From an uncultured Fibrobacterota bacterium (lineage in GTDB: Bacteria; Fibrobacterota; Chitinivibrionia; Chitinivibrionales; CAIOZP01): a DNA stretch of 9,399 bases. Shown here in pieces: positions 1 through 7,143 of this stretch (position 1 is the first letter of the stretch; each line of letters starts with the position of its first letter). Made by a program: the position numbers and the translations under genes. Location of the stretch: the NCBI GenBank assembly GCA_903862805.1, contig CAIOZP010000304.1, positions 1 through 9,399 on the forward strand, read 5' to 3'. The notes below the pieces were generated by a model, which worked only from the letters and a program-made list of their open reading frames with translations, was not told the DNA's origin and did no database searches.

Positions 1-484
1 AGTACGCTTGGTGAACTGCAGGTGCCCGCAATTCCGTACACCTTCCGCAACCGGTGCAATTATTCCAATTGATTTCCGGAAGAAATCTGATATTTGCTGT
101 GATAGTTCCATTGGTATCAGAGATTATCTTATAGGAAACTTTTGTCGCCTGACTCCAGTTATCAGCAGTTACTGGAGATGAAAAGATACGGATTTCATAG
201 CCATCGGCTCCTTCGACCACTGGGAATTTCACAGTAAATCCCCGGCATACCGTATCATAATGCTTGATTGGTTCACTGTCTATGTTCGCCGCTATCATTG
301 CCTCTGCAAAGGGCCAGACGGTCGTATCTAAACGTCCTTCAAACACCGAAATTGAACCCACACTCGCCGGAGCACCCTTCCCACCTGTCGCTTTATTCCC
401 AATCAAATTTGAACAAGAATAAAATACGGTGAACAGCACGGCACCACCGGCGATCAAAAGCATTCTGCGGGTAAACTGATTCAT
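1..484 (-). CDS. Lipoprotein with ferredoxin-like Cys motif, partial (continues past the window)
   Basis: Start at 484 with GGAGG six bases upstream; 161 codons are visible before the window ends. The N-terminus has TRRMLL followed by a hydrophobic stretch and FYSC, so it looks like a lipoprotein signal (C24) with a twin-arginine-like motif, which would fit Tat export of a folded iron-sulfur protein. Residues about 45-138 are beta-rich and resemble a fibronectin-like domain, with one Cys at 80. At residues 143-149 there is CTGCGRC, the start of a [4Fe-4S] motif, but the expected fourth Cys position holds Arg153. More Cys residues may follow outside the window. It lies 19 bases after the polyferredoxin gene and is probably in the same operon. 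Confidence 0.78.
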   Translation of the reverse strand, partial: MNQFTRRMLLIAGGAVLFTVFYSCSNLIGNKATGGKGAPASVGSISVFEGRLDTTVWPFAEAMIAANIDSEPIKHYDTVCRGFTVKFPVVEGADGYEIRIFSSPVTADNWSQATKVSYKIISDTNGTITANIRFLPEINWNNCTGCGRCTELRAPAVHQAY

Positions 485-503
485 ATCGACCTCCAACTAC
501 TCA

Positions 504-2012
504 TTACTTTTTTGCAAGCGGCTTCCGCTTTGGCGGACGTTTGATTCCGTAGATTCTTATCGCTTTGTCTCCGTTGACCGGACACTGGAATTCACACGCT
601 CCGCAGCCGACACATTTCACACGATTGACAACTGGAGAATCATAGGATTCGCCAGCGGCATCGGTATGCTGAACCGAATCTAATGCCTCATACGGACAGT
701 TGTCGATACAGACAGTGCAGGTGCGCTCGCAGTTCCATGAACGGCAGCGACCGCGTTCGACCACGGCAACACCGACCTTTGCTTTTTTCTTGTCGGCTAC
801 GACAATCGGTTCAAGCGCACCGGTCGGACATGCAGAACTGCACCGCGTACACTCCGGCAGACAGTAGCCAAGTCGACCTACAATCTGCGGAGTGTTCCAG
901 TTTTTCAATCCTTCAGACAATGGCACCGGATGCAACGCGCTGTTCGGACACGCGCCCACACATGCCTGGCACGTGAGGCAGCGCTCGAGGAACAGATCTT
1001 CGTCGACAGCGCCCGGCGGTCTGACCGGCCCTGGCTCGGCAATCTGCCTGATTGGTGCCGGACGCAGAAGTGCGGGCATCAGCGCAAGTCCGCCTGCAAG
1101 TCCCAGCAGCGCGTGACGCTTGCGCAGATCGGGATTATCGACCTTGATCTTATGCGGAAGTGCAAGAGTGAACCGCCCACACTTGCGTTTATCGGCGGTG
1201 CAGTTGCCGCACAGAATGCATTCGGCTTTGACGATTCTTGTGAAATCACCGGAAGGAATCGCCCTTGTCGGACAATGAACCGAAGTACAAACTCCACAAC
1301 CTCCGCCTTCGCGGCCGCAGGTTGTTATGCGCTTGACAAAAGAGAATCGGCTGAGCAGCCCAAGAAACGCTCCCGACGGGCAGATGTACTGACACCAGAA
1401 CCGGCGATCGAGAAAAGTCCCTGCGAATACAGCAATCAAGAGCAAAAGCGTTCCGAAAACCCCGCCAATGGCACCGTTGAGAACCCAGGTATTCTTGGCA
1501 TAGATTTTACCGACAGCACCCGGAATTAGTGCGGCAGCACTCATGGCTTCGGGTCTTGCAAGCAGAGTTGCGAAGCGCACCGAAATCAGCATCGGATCCA
1601 TGAACAGCGGGAAGATCATTCCGGCGGAGGCAAGAACAATCATTGCAAAAAGAATTAGATATTTCGTGCGATGCAAAGTGAGCGGCAAGCGAAATGGCGG
1701 TTTTATTTTTCTACCGGCACGGACAACCGCGTCAACAGCATCGACAAGTGTTCCGAGCGGACAGATCCAGCTACAGAAAAACCGGCCGAATAGAATGGTC
1801 AGCAGGATCATACCACCGGCAAGCGTCACAGCACCGACAACAAATGTTCGGGCCGCTATCGAAGTAATTACGGCGGTGAAGGGTTCAAGCCGCATGAACC
1901 ATGCAAGTGGCGAGACATGGCCTTCGTGCCAGAGTCTGCCATAACCGGCAAGCACCACGAGGAACATCAAAAACAAGATCGTCTGGGAGGCAATTCTGAA
2001 ACGGCGAAGCAT
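504..2012 (-). CDS. NapH-NapG-type membrane polyferredoxin fusion
   Basis: Predicted 502-residue membrane iron-sulfur protein. Residues 1-225 form a NapH/MauN/CcoG-like part with about four membrane segments and the paired motifs GRFFCSWICPLG (77-88) and RRFWCQYICPSG (203-214). Two Cys clusters follow (C232, C239, C242, C247 and C265, C268, C271, C278). A further hydrophobic segment (300-316) is preceded by RKRH. The C-terminal part resembles NapG/MauM, with four Cys clusters: 345-355, 384-395, 423-439 and 467-477. Known NapH/NapG pairs carry electrons from quinol to periplasmic acceptors; having both in one chain suggests a dedicated trans-membrane electron wire. The start follows GGAGAG; the stop is TAA. 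It sits between the TauE/DsbD-like gene and another lipoprotein with a ferredoxin motif. The membrane topology of the C-terminal part is inferred. Confidence 0.9.
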   Translation of the reverse strand: MLRRFRIASQTILFLMFLVVLAGYGRLWHEGHVSPLAWFMRLEPFTAVITSIAARTFVVGAVTLAGGMILLTILFGRFFCSWICPLGTLVDAVDAVVRAGRKIKPPFRLPLTLHRTKYLILFAMIVLASAGMIFPLFMDPMLISVRFATLLARPEAMSAAALIPGAVGKIYAKNTWVLNGAIGGVFGTLLLLIAVFAGTFLDRRFWCQYICPSGAFLGLLSRFSFVKRITTCGREGGGCGVCTSVHCPTRAIPSGDFTRIVKAECILCGNCTADKRKCGRFTLALPHKIKVDNPDLRKRHALLGLAGGLALMPALLRPAPIRQIAEPGPVRPPGAVDEDLFLERCLTCQACVGACPNSALHPVPLSEGLKNWNTPQIVGRLGYCLPECTRCSSACPTGALEPIVVADKKKAKVGVAVVERGRCRSWNCERTCTVCIDNCPYEALDSVQHTDAAGESYDSPVVNRVKCVGCGACEFQCPVNGDKAIRIYGIKRPPKRKPLAKK

Positions 2013-2020
2013 CTTCTCTC

Positions 2021-3064
2021 CTACGGAAGTATTTCCCCGGAAGACGGCATGGCTTTCATTCGAAACATCGATCCATTACGGTCTGAGCGGAAATAAAACT
2101 CGGCAAAAAATGTAACAATCTTTACGGCGTATGCCGAATCGACCTTGGCTGTTGGTACCGGCAGTATCACGGCGAAACGCCCACCCTTCTTGTAAGTGCT
2201 GTCGGCAGTAGGATGTTTACTGTCCCAATCGCTCGAAACAAATACGTAGGCATTTTGCGGAACCGATTCGAGGCTACCCGCACAGCGCGTCTCGCCTTTT
2301 CCATTCTGATGCTGACGAAGCGCCGCAATCAGCGGCATGACTGAAGAACTGTCGTCGGAAAGAACAAAGTTTTCTTTGCCTTCAAGCAGATTGACCACAG
2401 GTCGCGTGTCGGATGCGGCGGCCTTCTGGGCGGACAGTGACTCATAGAAATCTACCGCCGACTTTGCAGATTGAGCCGCGAACCAGATACCGACAACAAC
2501 TGATCCCCAAAGCGCAACACGGCGCATGAAGGTCTTGTTGCTCATGATCCCAAAAATTATTACAGGAAGAAGCCAGATACTTGATCCGACAAAAAAGGCG
2601 ACAAAAACAAGTATACCGGCAACAGGCCCAGAAATATCAACCGCGTCAACGACAACGCCAAGGAAGGGCGGACAAAGATTTATTCCGGTAACGAGTCCGA
2701 CAATGAACGGACGATCAGCGAAGCCGGTCATCTTGGAAACTGCGCAACCTTTATCGCGCCGGTTCTGCCGAAAAGCCGAAACAAAAAGCATGACCGTTAC
2801 GAGCATATATCCGATAGCCGTCACTAAAAGCTTATGTTCCGGTGCGATCTGTAGACCGAGCCAGCCAAGCAGTGCCCCGATTGCTGCATAAGCGATCAGT
2901 CGCCCTAAGGAAATTTCGAGAATCGAGAGAATGCTTTTTGTCGGATTGATCTTCCGCATCATCAGGTACGGCGCATAAACCGGCCCGCAGGTAAGAAGAC
3001 AGGTGCCACCAAGTGAAAGACCAAGCAACAATCCGCGAACCAGATGCGACCAGATCAGATCCAT
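2021..3064 (-). CDS. Polytopic TauE/SafE- or DsbD/CcdA-like membrane protein with soluble C-terminal domain
   Basis: Predicted 347-residue inner-membrane protein. About six membrane segments fill residues 10-205. The first carries GGTCLLTCGPVY (C22, C26) and a later one GINLCPPFLG (C131), the layout of the TauE/SafE-like and CcdA/DsbD transmembrane families. The latter shuttle reducing equivalents from cytoplasmic thioredoxin to the periplasm using one Cys in each half. Residues about 215-347 form a soluble domain with a single Cys (C261), not an obvious thioredoxin fold. The start overlaps the barrel gene, with a weak ribosome site, so coupling is likely; 8 bases separate it from the polyferredoxin gene. 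It may supply reductant for the CxxU or Cys residues of exported proteins, or help assemble extracytoplasmic clusters. Annotation as a sulfite exporter would be unreliable. Confidence 0.8.
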   Translation of the reverse strand: MDLIWSHLVRGLLLGLSLGGTCLLTCGPVYAPYLMMRKINPTKSILSILEISLGRLIAYAAIGALLGWLGLQIAPEHKLLVTAIGYMLVTVMLFVSAFRQNRRDKGCAVSKMTGFADRPFIVGLVTGINLCPPFLGVVVDAVDISGPVAGILVFVAFFVGSSIWLLPVIIFGIMSNKTFMRRVALWGSVVVGIWFAAQSAKSAVDFYESLSAQKAAASDTRPVVNLLEGKENFVLSDDSSSVMPLIAALRQHQNGKGETRCAGSLESVPQNAYVFVSSDWDSKHPTADSTYKKGGRFAVILPVPTAKVDSAYAVKIVTFFAEFYFRSDRNGSMFRMKAMPSSGEILP

Positions 3065-4410
3065 GTTTCTACACCAATGGAAAACTCGAGAGAAGGAGCT
3101 TTCCAGTCAACAACCGACTGCGAGGACGGCGGTGCGGGATACCAGCGGTAGGCTGCTCCGCCGGCGATCGTCATATTGTTGAAAACAGCAGCACCAGCGT
3201 GCGGCATCAACTTCAGATCGAGCGCGCCGTCAAAGCGCGAATATTCGTATTTGCCTGATGTCATCTGATAATCCCAATAATTTCTCACCGACGGCTCGAC
3301 CGACAGATGTTTTCCAATGCCAATACTGCTTCGCGCAAAGGCATCCATGCGCGGAAACAGCGTTCCGGAGGTAACATAATATCCGCCTTCAATCGCGAAT
3401 TTCTTTTTCACCTTCTTGACGGAAACGAGATACGCCTGCTTGGTTGAAATGCTTCCAGCCTCGATCATGGCATCGCCCTTGATGTAGAACATCGGCAGAG
3501 GAACGAGTATGCCACGGAAATTCAAAGTCGAAACTGCGCCGGTCTGAAAACCCTTCTGATCCATTTCGGACGACATGATGTAGCGGCCGCCCAAATTGCC
3601 GGAAAGCATCACATTCCCGCGCGCCACCTGCATGTCGGTTCCGATTCCACCGTGAACGTTGGCCAAGTTGTAGCCTGTCCACTGATTGAAATCGTCCTTC
3701 ACAACACCGCCAGCCGCCACGAAAAGCTTGTGCCCGATAATCCGGAATGCCCCGTCACCGAAAAACCACAGATCATCGTCATGAAGATTTGTAACCGGCG
3801 CAGGATCGTCTGGGTTGCGTGAGAGACAATCGAAACGCAGCCTTGTCAGCTGCGAAAAGATCGAAATATCAACGCGGTTCTTCTGCATGATGCCAGCTAA
3901 ATTTACACCGACAATCCTATGCGGAAGAAGACGTTCGCCAAAGAAATAGCTCGAGTTGTCGGCAGTGTCGTTACCAAGAGAAACGTCTTTCGCCTTTTGC
4001 AGAAATTCTGCGAAGCCTTCGACTCTCGCGGTAAACCCCTTGCGGGACCTGAGCGAAATCGAAGCTGGAACATGAATCACATCGGGACGCGTAACTCCAC
4101 CGATCAGAACTTTCGTGAGAGGAAACTGGAAATCTGCCGATGGATTCAGATCGAAAAACACCGTGCCCGGCAAGGGAACTGTCATCGTTGTGCCGGAATC
4201 ACCTTTGGACGAATCGACCCAGGTTGAATCTTTTTTGAATAGTTCAGCTTCAAGTCTGCCGTGGACATTCGCAAAAGTAGCCGCGTTCACAAATCCGCCA
4301 TGACCAGAACCGTCACCGGCACTGATCCAACCGGCCGTGATCCCTGCATTCTGCTCGGCGATAGCCGGAAGAGCCGCAAATATTACAAAAAGTAATTTCG
4401 ATATTTTCAT
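3055..4410 (-). CDS. Predicted outer-membrane beta-barrel protein
   Basis: Predicted 451-residue protein, from ATG at 4410 (signal peptide MKISKLLFVI to PAIA); the in-frame ATG at 4449 lies inside the upstream ferredoxin gene and is less likely. The mature chain has alternating hydrophobic/polar, aromatic-rich segments, few cysteines and many Gly/Asp turns, as in outer-membrane barrels. It ends with EFSIGVETWI, a final strand with a hydrophobic terminal residue, the usual barrel-assembly signal. I recognise no named porin family and no cofactor motif. It follows the lipoprotein ferredoxin by 4 bases, and its stop overlaps the next start by 10 bases. By position it could be the outer-membrane conduit or receptor for the ferredoxins and secreted selenoproteins; this is inference. 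Confidence 0.75.
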   Translation of the reverse strand: MKISKLLFVIFAALPAIAEQNAGITAGWISAGDGSGHGGFVNAATFANVHGRLEAELFKKDSTWVDSSKGDSGTTMTVPLPGTVFFDLNPSADFQFPLTKVLIGGVTRPDVIHVPASISLRSRKGFTARVEGFAEFLQKAKDVSLGNDTADNSSYFFGERLLPHRIVGVNLAGIMQKNRVDISIFSQLTRLRFDCLSRNPDDPAPVTNLHDDDLWFFGDGAFRIIGHKLFVAAGGVVKDDFNQWTGYNLANVHGGIGTDMQVARGNVMLSGNLGGRYIMSSEMDQKGFQTGAVSTLNFRGILVPLPMFYIKGDAMIEAGSISTKQAYLVSVKKVKKKFAIEGGYYVTSGTLFPRMDAFARSSIGIGKHLSVEPSVRNYWDYQMTSGKYEYSRFDGALDLKLMPHAGAAVFNNMTIAGGAAYRWYPAPPSSQSVVDWKAPSLEFSIGVETWI

Positions 4411-4414
4411 TTTT

Positions 4415-4669
4415 TCACCACACCGCATCGTATGGACAGGCACTGACACACTTACCGCACTTGATACACTTGGTCGGATCGATCACGGCCTTGCCGTCTA
4501 TAAGCGAAATTGCATCAGCGTTGCAAACAACCACACATTTGCCGCAGCCTTTGCACGAGCTGCTGTTAACCGAAAGCGTCGCGCCCTGCGTAGGCGCACC
4601 GAACTTGCAAGAAACCGCAAGCCCGCACATGAAAACCAACACTATTGTCAAACGGGAAAATGACTTCAT
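4415..4669 (-). CDS. Lipoprotein 2x[4Fe-4S] ferredoxin
   Basis: Predicted 84-residue membrane-anchored ferredoxin. I start it at 4669, where ATG overlaps the previous TGA; the frame is open further upstream to 4795, but that part only mirrors the preceding gene. The N-terminus is a lipoprotein signal ending in GLAVSC, with C21 as the likely lipidated residue. The mature part is a minimal ferredoxin with C39-x2-C42-x2-C45-x3-C49 and C68-x2-C71-x2-C74-x3-C78-P, linked by a typical DGKAVIDPTKC stretch. It ends at a TGA just before the barrel gene. Lipid anchoring would hold this carrier on the periplasmic face of the inner or outer membrane, suited to passing electrons to the outer-membrane barrel or secreted partners (inference). 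Confidence 0.87.
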   Translation of the reverse strand: MKSFSRLTIVLVFMCGLAVSCKFGAPTQGATLSVNSSSCKGCGKCVVVCNADAISLIDGKAVIDPTKCIKCGKCVSACPYDAVW

Positions 4670-4929
4670 TTGCACGCACCGTATGAACACACGTAGATGC
4701 ACTTGCGGCAGCTGATGCAGGTAACAGGATCGATAACCGCCTTGCCGTGAACGAGAGTAATCGAATTCGCCTTGGGCGGACAGATTCTGATGCAATCACC
4801 ACAGCCAGAACAGCGGGATTCGGAGATATGCGGCACCACCTTCGCCGCAGTAACAGCCACCGCCGAAACCGACAGCGCAGCAGCGGCAAGGGCTATGTAA
4901 ACAGCTTTTTTGAATGACAAAATTTTCAT
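4666..4929 (-). CDS. Exported 2x[4Fe-4S] ferredoxin
   Basis: Predicted 87-residue ferredoxin. I start it at 4929 rather than the in-frame ATG at 4944 because the later ATG overlaps the previous stop (ATGA) and begins a clean Sec signal peptide (MKILSFKK to VAVTAA). Two classic bacterial motifs follow: C40-x2-C43-x2-C46-x3-C50-P and C71-x2-C74-x2-C77-x3-C81, each expected to bind one [4Fe-4S] cluster. A ninth Cys, C86, is the second-last residue, and the Pro after the second motif is replaced by Ser. Ferredoxins are normally cytoplasmic, so a Sec-type signal implies cluster assembly outside the cytoplasm or unusual export. It is likely one link in an electron relay with its neighbours. Confidence 0.88.
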   Translation of the reverse strand: MKILSFKKAVYIALAAAALSVSAVAVTAAKVVPHISESRCSGCGDCIRICPPKANSITLVHGKAVIDPVTCISCRKCIYVCSYGACK

Positions 4930-5375
4930 TGTGCCTTTGTCCATACGGTATCGAAAACAGAATCAATAAGCATAGACTGCCTGTAAGCCTGCATAACAAC
5001 AATATAGGCAGAGTCGGGAAGCAAGCCGCCGAAACTTGTCTCGTTTACACTTTCGGGTCGCGCCGGATAAGGTGCTGCGGTTACATTGTTGTAAGAAAGA
5101 AAAGCTGGAGTGGCTACGGTACGAATACCGATTTTCAGATCAAGTGTCTTATCGTCTATAAATGAGTACTGAACCTTGATCTCGTTAGCCCCGACGTTTC
5201 CGCCATAAATCCAAGCTGCATGAGATAAGCTGTCAGTTGCCGGAACATCGGCACCAATAGCCGCCGGAACGAAAGGCCCACGGTTCAAACTGTCGGAACA
5301 TGCCACAAAGAAAATTGATACGATTGCCGGAACGAGCAAGCAACAAAACAAATGTAATGATCTGGATTTCTTCAT
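4926..5375 (-). CDS. Small predicted lipoprotein, function unknown
   Basis: Predicted 149-residue lipoprotein. The signal sequence ends in FFVAC with the lipidation Cys at residue 26. The mature part is rich in beta-type segments; its end (GGLLPDSAYIVVMQAY, then VFDTVWTKAQ) resembles the last strands of a fibronectin type III-like fold. I see no cysteines after residue 26 and no cofactor motif, so it is not itself a ferredoxin. It starts within the stop of the preceding ferredoxin gene (ATGA) and ends within the start of the next (ATGA). Being embedded and coupled between two exported ferredoxin genes suggests a scaffold or assembly partner for them. No family is recognised. Confidence 0.8.
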   Translation of the reverse strand: MKKSRSLHLFCCLLVPAIVSIFFVACSDSLNRGPFVPAAIGADVPATDSLSHAAWIYGGNVGANEIKVQYSFIDDKTLDLKIGIRTVATPAFLSYNNVTAAPYPARPESVNETSFGGLLPDSAYIVVMQAYRQSMLIDSVFDTVWTKAQ

Positions 5376-5725
5376 TTCGCGGGAGCTTTATCCTCTGTGG
5401 CAGGCTTCGCAGCAGCCTTGTCTCCAGCCGCAGGAGCAGGCGCGACGGTCTTCGATTTGCTCAATGAACCCGCCGGACACACACTGAAGCAATCGCCTTC
5501 ACCCTGACACTTGGCAGGATCAATAACCAGAATGGTTTTACCCTTTACCTTGGCCTCGGAAATCGAGTTATTCTTACAGATGTCAAGACACGCACGGCAT
5601 CCATCGGTGTAGGTACAGGTCGAAGGATCAAGCACGTATGGATAAATCGGGCCTTTCGGCTTGGTTCCAGCCGCAATAACAAGTGGCAAAGCCACTACGG
5701 CTGCAATAATTAAAATTCTTTTCAT
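5372..5725 (-). CDS. Exported ferredoxin-like protein with one 4-Cys and one 3-Cys motif
   Basis: Predicted 117-residue exported iron-sulfur protein. Residues 1-20 form a Sec-type signal peptide with no twin arginine. Motif I is C37-x5-C43-x2-C46-x3-C50, with a first loop three residues longer than usual. Motif II is C73-x5-C79-x3-C83, where the second Cys of the CxxCxxCxxxC pattern is Glu76. In bacterial 7Fe ferredoxins, loss of one Cys usually goes with a [3Fe-4S] cluster, so this protein may carry a [4Fe-4S] plus a [3Fe-4S] or an incomplete cluster. Residues 91-117 are a flexible Ala/Pro/Lys-rich tail. An AGGGAG sequence precedes the start. The stop overlaps the next start (ATGA), implying translational coupling. 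Likely role: extracytoplasmic electron carrier; partners are inferred from the operon only. Confidence 0.85.
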   Translation of the reverse strand: MKRILIIAAVVALPLVIAAGTKPKGPIYPYVLDPSTCTYTDGCRACLDICKNNSISEAKVKGKTILVIDPAKCQGEGDCFSVCPAGSLSKSKTVAPAPAAGDKAAAKPATEDKAPAK

Positions 5726-5754
5726 ATCAAACTCCCTGAACTAAGTCTTTGCAG

Positions 5755-5779
5755 AAAGGGGCAGATTGACTGCCCCTTT
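5755..5779 (-). terminator. Perfect GC-rich hairpin between paralog 3 and the ferredoxin operon
   Basis: AAAGGGGCAG (5755-5764) and CTGCCCCTTT (5770-5779) form a perfect 10-bp stem with a 5-base loop, 9 nt after the paralog 3 stop codon. On the minus strand the stem ends in UUU with little further U-tract. Only 29 bases separate it from the next start codon, too few for a full promoter. It probably acts as a partial terminator that lowers expression of the ferredoxin genes relative to the selenoprotein, unless a promoter lies inside paralog 3. Confidence 0.75.
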
Positions 5780-5788
5780 TAGTTTCAA

Positions 5789-6784
5789 TCAATGAACCAT
5801 CATTACAGAACGGGTGGCAGATCGCCCCTCAAACTGAAGTGTAAGAAACGCCACGCCATTTGCCTTGCCAAAACCAGAAAGCTCCGCCGATCCGCCGATA
5901 CCGGATGTAGTCGCAATCATTCTGCCTTTAGCATCATGAAGTTCGGCAATATATTTCCCTACATGCGGGAACGACATCCTGAACATACCCGGCAGAGACT
6001 CGATGCTTACACCTGTCATCCCAGATTTTGCAACTGGAATGATACCAGTTGATTCGTACGATAAAGTAAGCTTAGGTCTCTTCGTTGAATCGGCATATTT
6101 GCTTGAAGCGTAGAAGTAGCCTTTCTGAGTCAAAGCATCTTTGATAATCATCCCGAAATTCACGTCAGGATTCTGGACAAAATACTCCACGGCCGAAGTT
6201 ACATCTACAGTTATCCAGCTACTGTCCGCAGGAAGTGGTCCAAGGTACACCGGTGTCGAATTATGATCGCCACCACCAAGAACCGGAACCGAATACGCTC
6301 CCTTAACAGCATACGTATCTGCCCATGCCACGCCAGCCTGAGCATCGTTCCATGTAACCTCGTCTTTGTTCCATGACTTGGTCGCTACAAACAGCGAACA
6401 GTTCCAGTTTCCACCCTCGTCCGTCGCATCCTCTGTCATAAATCCACCCCGCGTCCACATCGGCCCAATGACGTGATACAACTGCAATGTCGCACTGTTG
6501 ACACTCGTACAACCACTCATACCCGAAAGATCAAATCGAATCGCGCCCTGCGCGTAAAGATCTCCTCAGGTGAGACAATCGCGCATGTAGTAGATCGAAG
6601 AATCCTTGAAATTCACCTTTGGCTCAAGCGTATCCGGACCGGCATGCGAGAGCATCGCATCTGAACAGCCAAGATAGCCGTTCACACCCTGCTGGTACAC
6701 CGCATTGACGGTCGCCGCAAAAGACGGTGCCACACTAATCGAGGCAACCGCAGCCGCAGCCATCAGTTTCAATCCGATTTTCAT
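5789..6784 (-). CDS. Secreted DNRLRE/CBM96-like selenoprotein, paralog 3 (TGA at codon 73 read as Sec)
   Basis: Predicted secreted protein of 331 residues, read through an in-frame TGA at 6566-6568. I chose the start at 6784, not the upstream in-frame ATG at 6838, because GGAGG sits just before it and it opens directly into a signal peptide (MKIGLKLMAA to SFAA). C40, C70 and U73 keep the shared spacing; C129 lies in the conserved NWNCSLFVA. The DNRLRE-like module has AIRFDLSG, SATLQLYH, EVTWNDAQAG, WITVDVTSAV and RPKLTLSYE, followed by the HDAKGR tail ending in RSVMMVH. The true stop is TGA and a perfect 10-bp hairpin follows it. Unlike paralogs 1 and 2, it sits directly before the ferredoxin genes, separated only by that hairpin, so it probably shares their transcript. 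Cysteines 319 and 326 of paralog 1 are absent. Function is unknown. Confidence 0.87.
6538..6568 (-). promoter_or_regulatory. Sec UGA codon and candidate bacterial SECIS hairpin, paralog 3
   Basis: After the TGA (6566-6568), the minus strand carries CGCGC-AGG-GCGCG at 6554-6542, a five-base-pair stem with an AGG loop starting 17 nt after the UGA. The only loop change from paralog 1 is G to A at its first base, which keeps a G in the second position. The lower GAU/AUU pairs can form across a bulge (6562-6560 with 6541-6539, or G with C6538). The stem core is unchanged in all three genes. Candidate by eye; not folded. Confidence 0.7.
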
Positions 6785-7143
6785 ATAACCTCCGCTACAA
6801 AAAATATTTCTAAAAGTAAGCGGCCTAAAAGTCCGCACGTTTTACAAAATATAAGCATTCAAAGCTCAAGTATGCTTTTTTTGTGACTGATTTAGCAAAT
6901 TTCCGCTTTTTCACAGATAAGCACACTCAAAACAGCAGTCATTTCCATGAATTCTTCCATTTAGACATCGCGTTCCGCCACCTTCTTGACATTATGCGAT
7001 GCCATCGTTCATTCAGAAGTGACTGTCTGGAGATAATATACGCATAAAATTCGTAGTATGGTGGGTGTAATATTTGACGAGAACAATTTGCGTTCACTCA
7101 AGTGACCAGAATATTTTTTGCGGATTAGTCAGACCCGAACCAA
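6785..7143. other. Intergenic region upstream of paralog 3, no gene seen
   Basis: About 360 bases between the hairpin after paralog 2 and the paralog 3 start. It is A/T-richer than its surroundings and has no convincing coding frame on either strand. It should hold the paralog 3 promoter, but I cannot place one firmly. A TATATT lies on the minus strand near 6847-6852, without a good -35 at the right distance. It lies just downstream of a small inverted repeat listed separately. Confidence 0.5.
6853..6877. repeat. Short inverted repeat (AAGCAT / ATGCTT) in the paralog 3 leader
   Basis: AAGCAT at 6853-6858 and ATGCTT at 6872-6877 form a 6-bp inverted repeat separated by 13 bases, 69-93 bases upstream of the paralog 3 start codon. 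Placed next to a TATATT sequence, it could be an operator or a weak hairpin. A repeat of this length may also arise by chance. Confidence 0.25.

Noticed and set aside
930..1529. A 199-codon plus-strand open frame
   Set aside because: It lies opposite the polyferredoxin gene, has no ribosome site or recognisable domain, and its composition mirrors the Cys/Arg-rich gene on the other strand.
4411..4449. Upstream in-frame ATG (4449) for the barrel gene
   Set aside because: It would place extra residues before a clean signal peptide and overlap the end of the lipoprotein ferredoxin gene.
4670..4795. Longer form of the lipoprotein ferredoxin starting at 4795
   Set aside because: The extra 42 residues are the preceding ferredoxin gene read in another frame; the ATG at 4669 overlaps the previous stop and starts a lipoprotein signal.
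6785..6838. Upstream in-frame ATG (6838) for paralog 3
   Set aside because: The ATG at 6784 has GGAGG at proper spacing and opens a signal peptide like those of the other paralogs.
6892..6960. A 22-codon open frame in the paralog 3 leader, minus strand
   Set aside because: No good ribosome site and no similarity to anything in the window; such short frames are expected by chance.
6986..6991. TTGACA on the plus strand as a -35 box
   Set aside because: No -10-like sequence at 16-18 bases and no plus-strand gene downstream.
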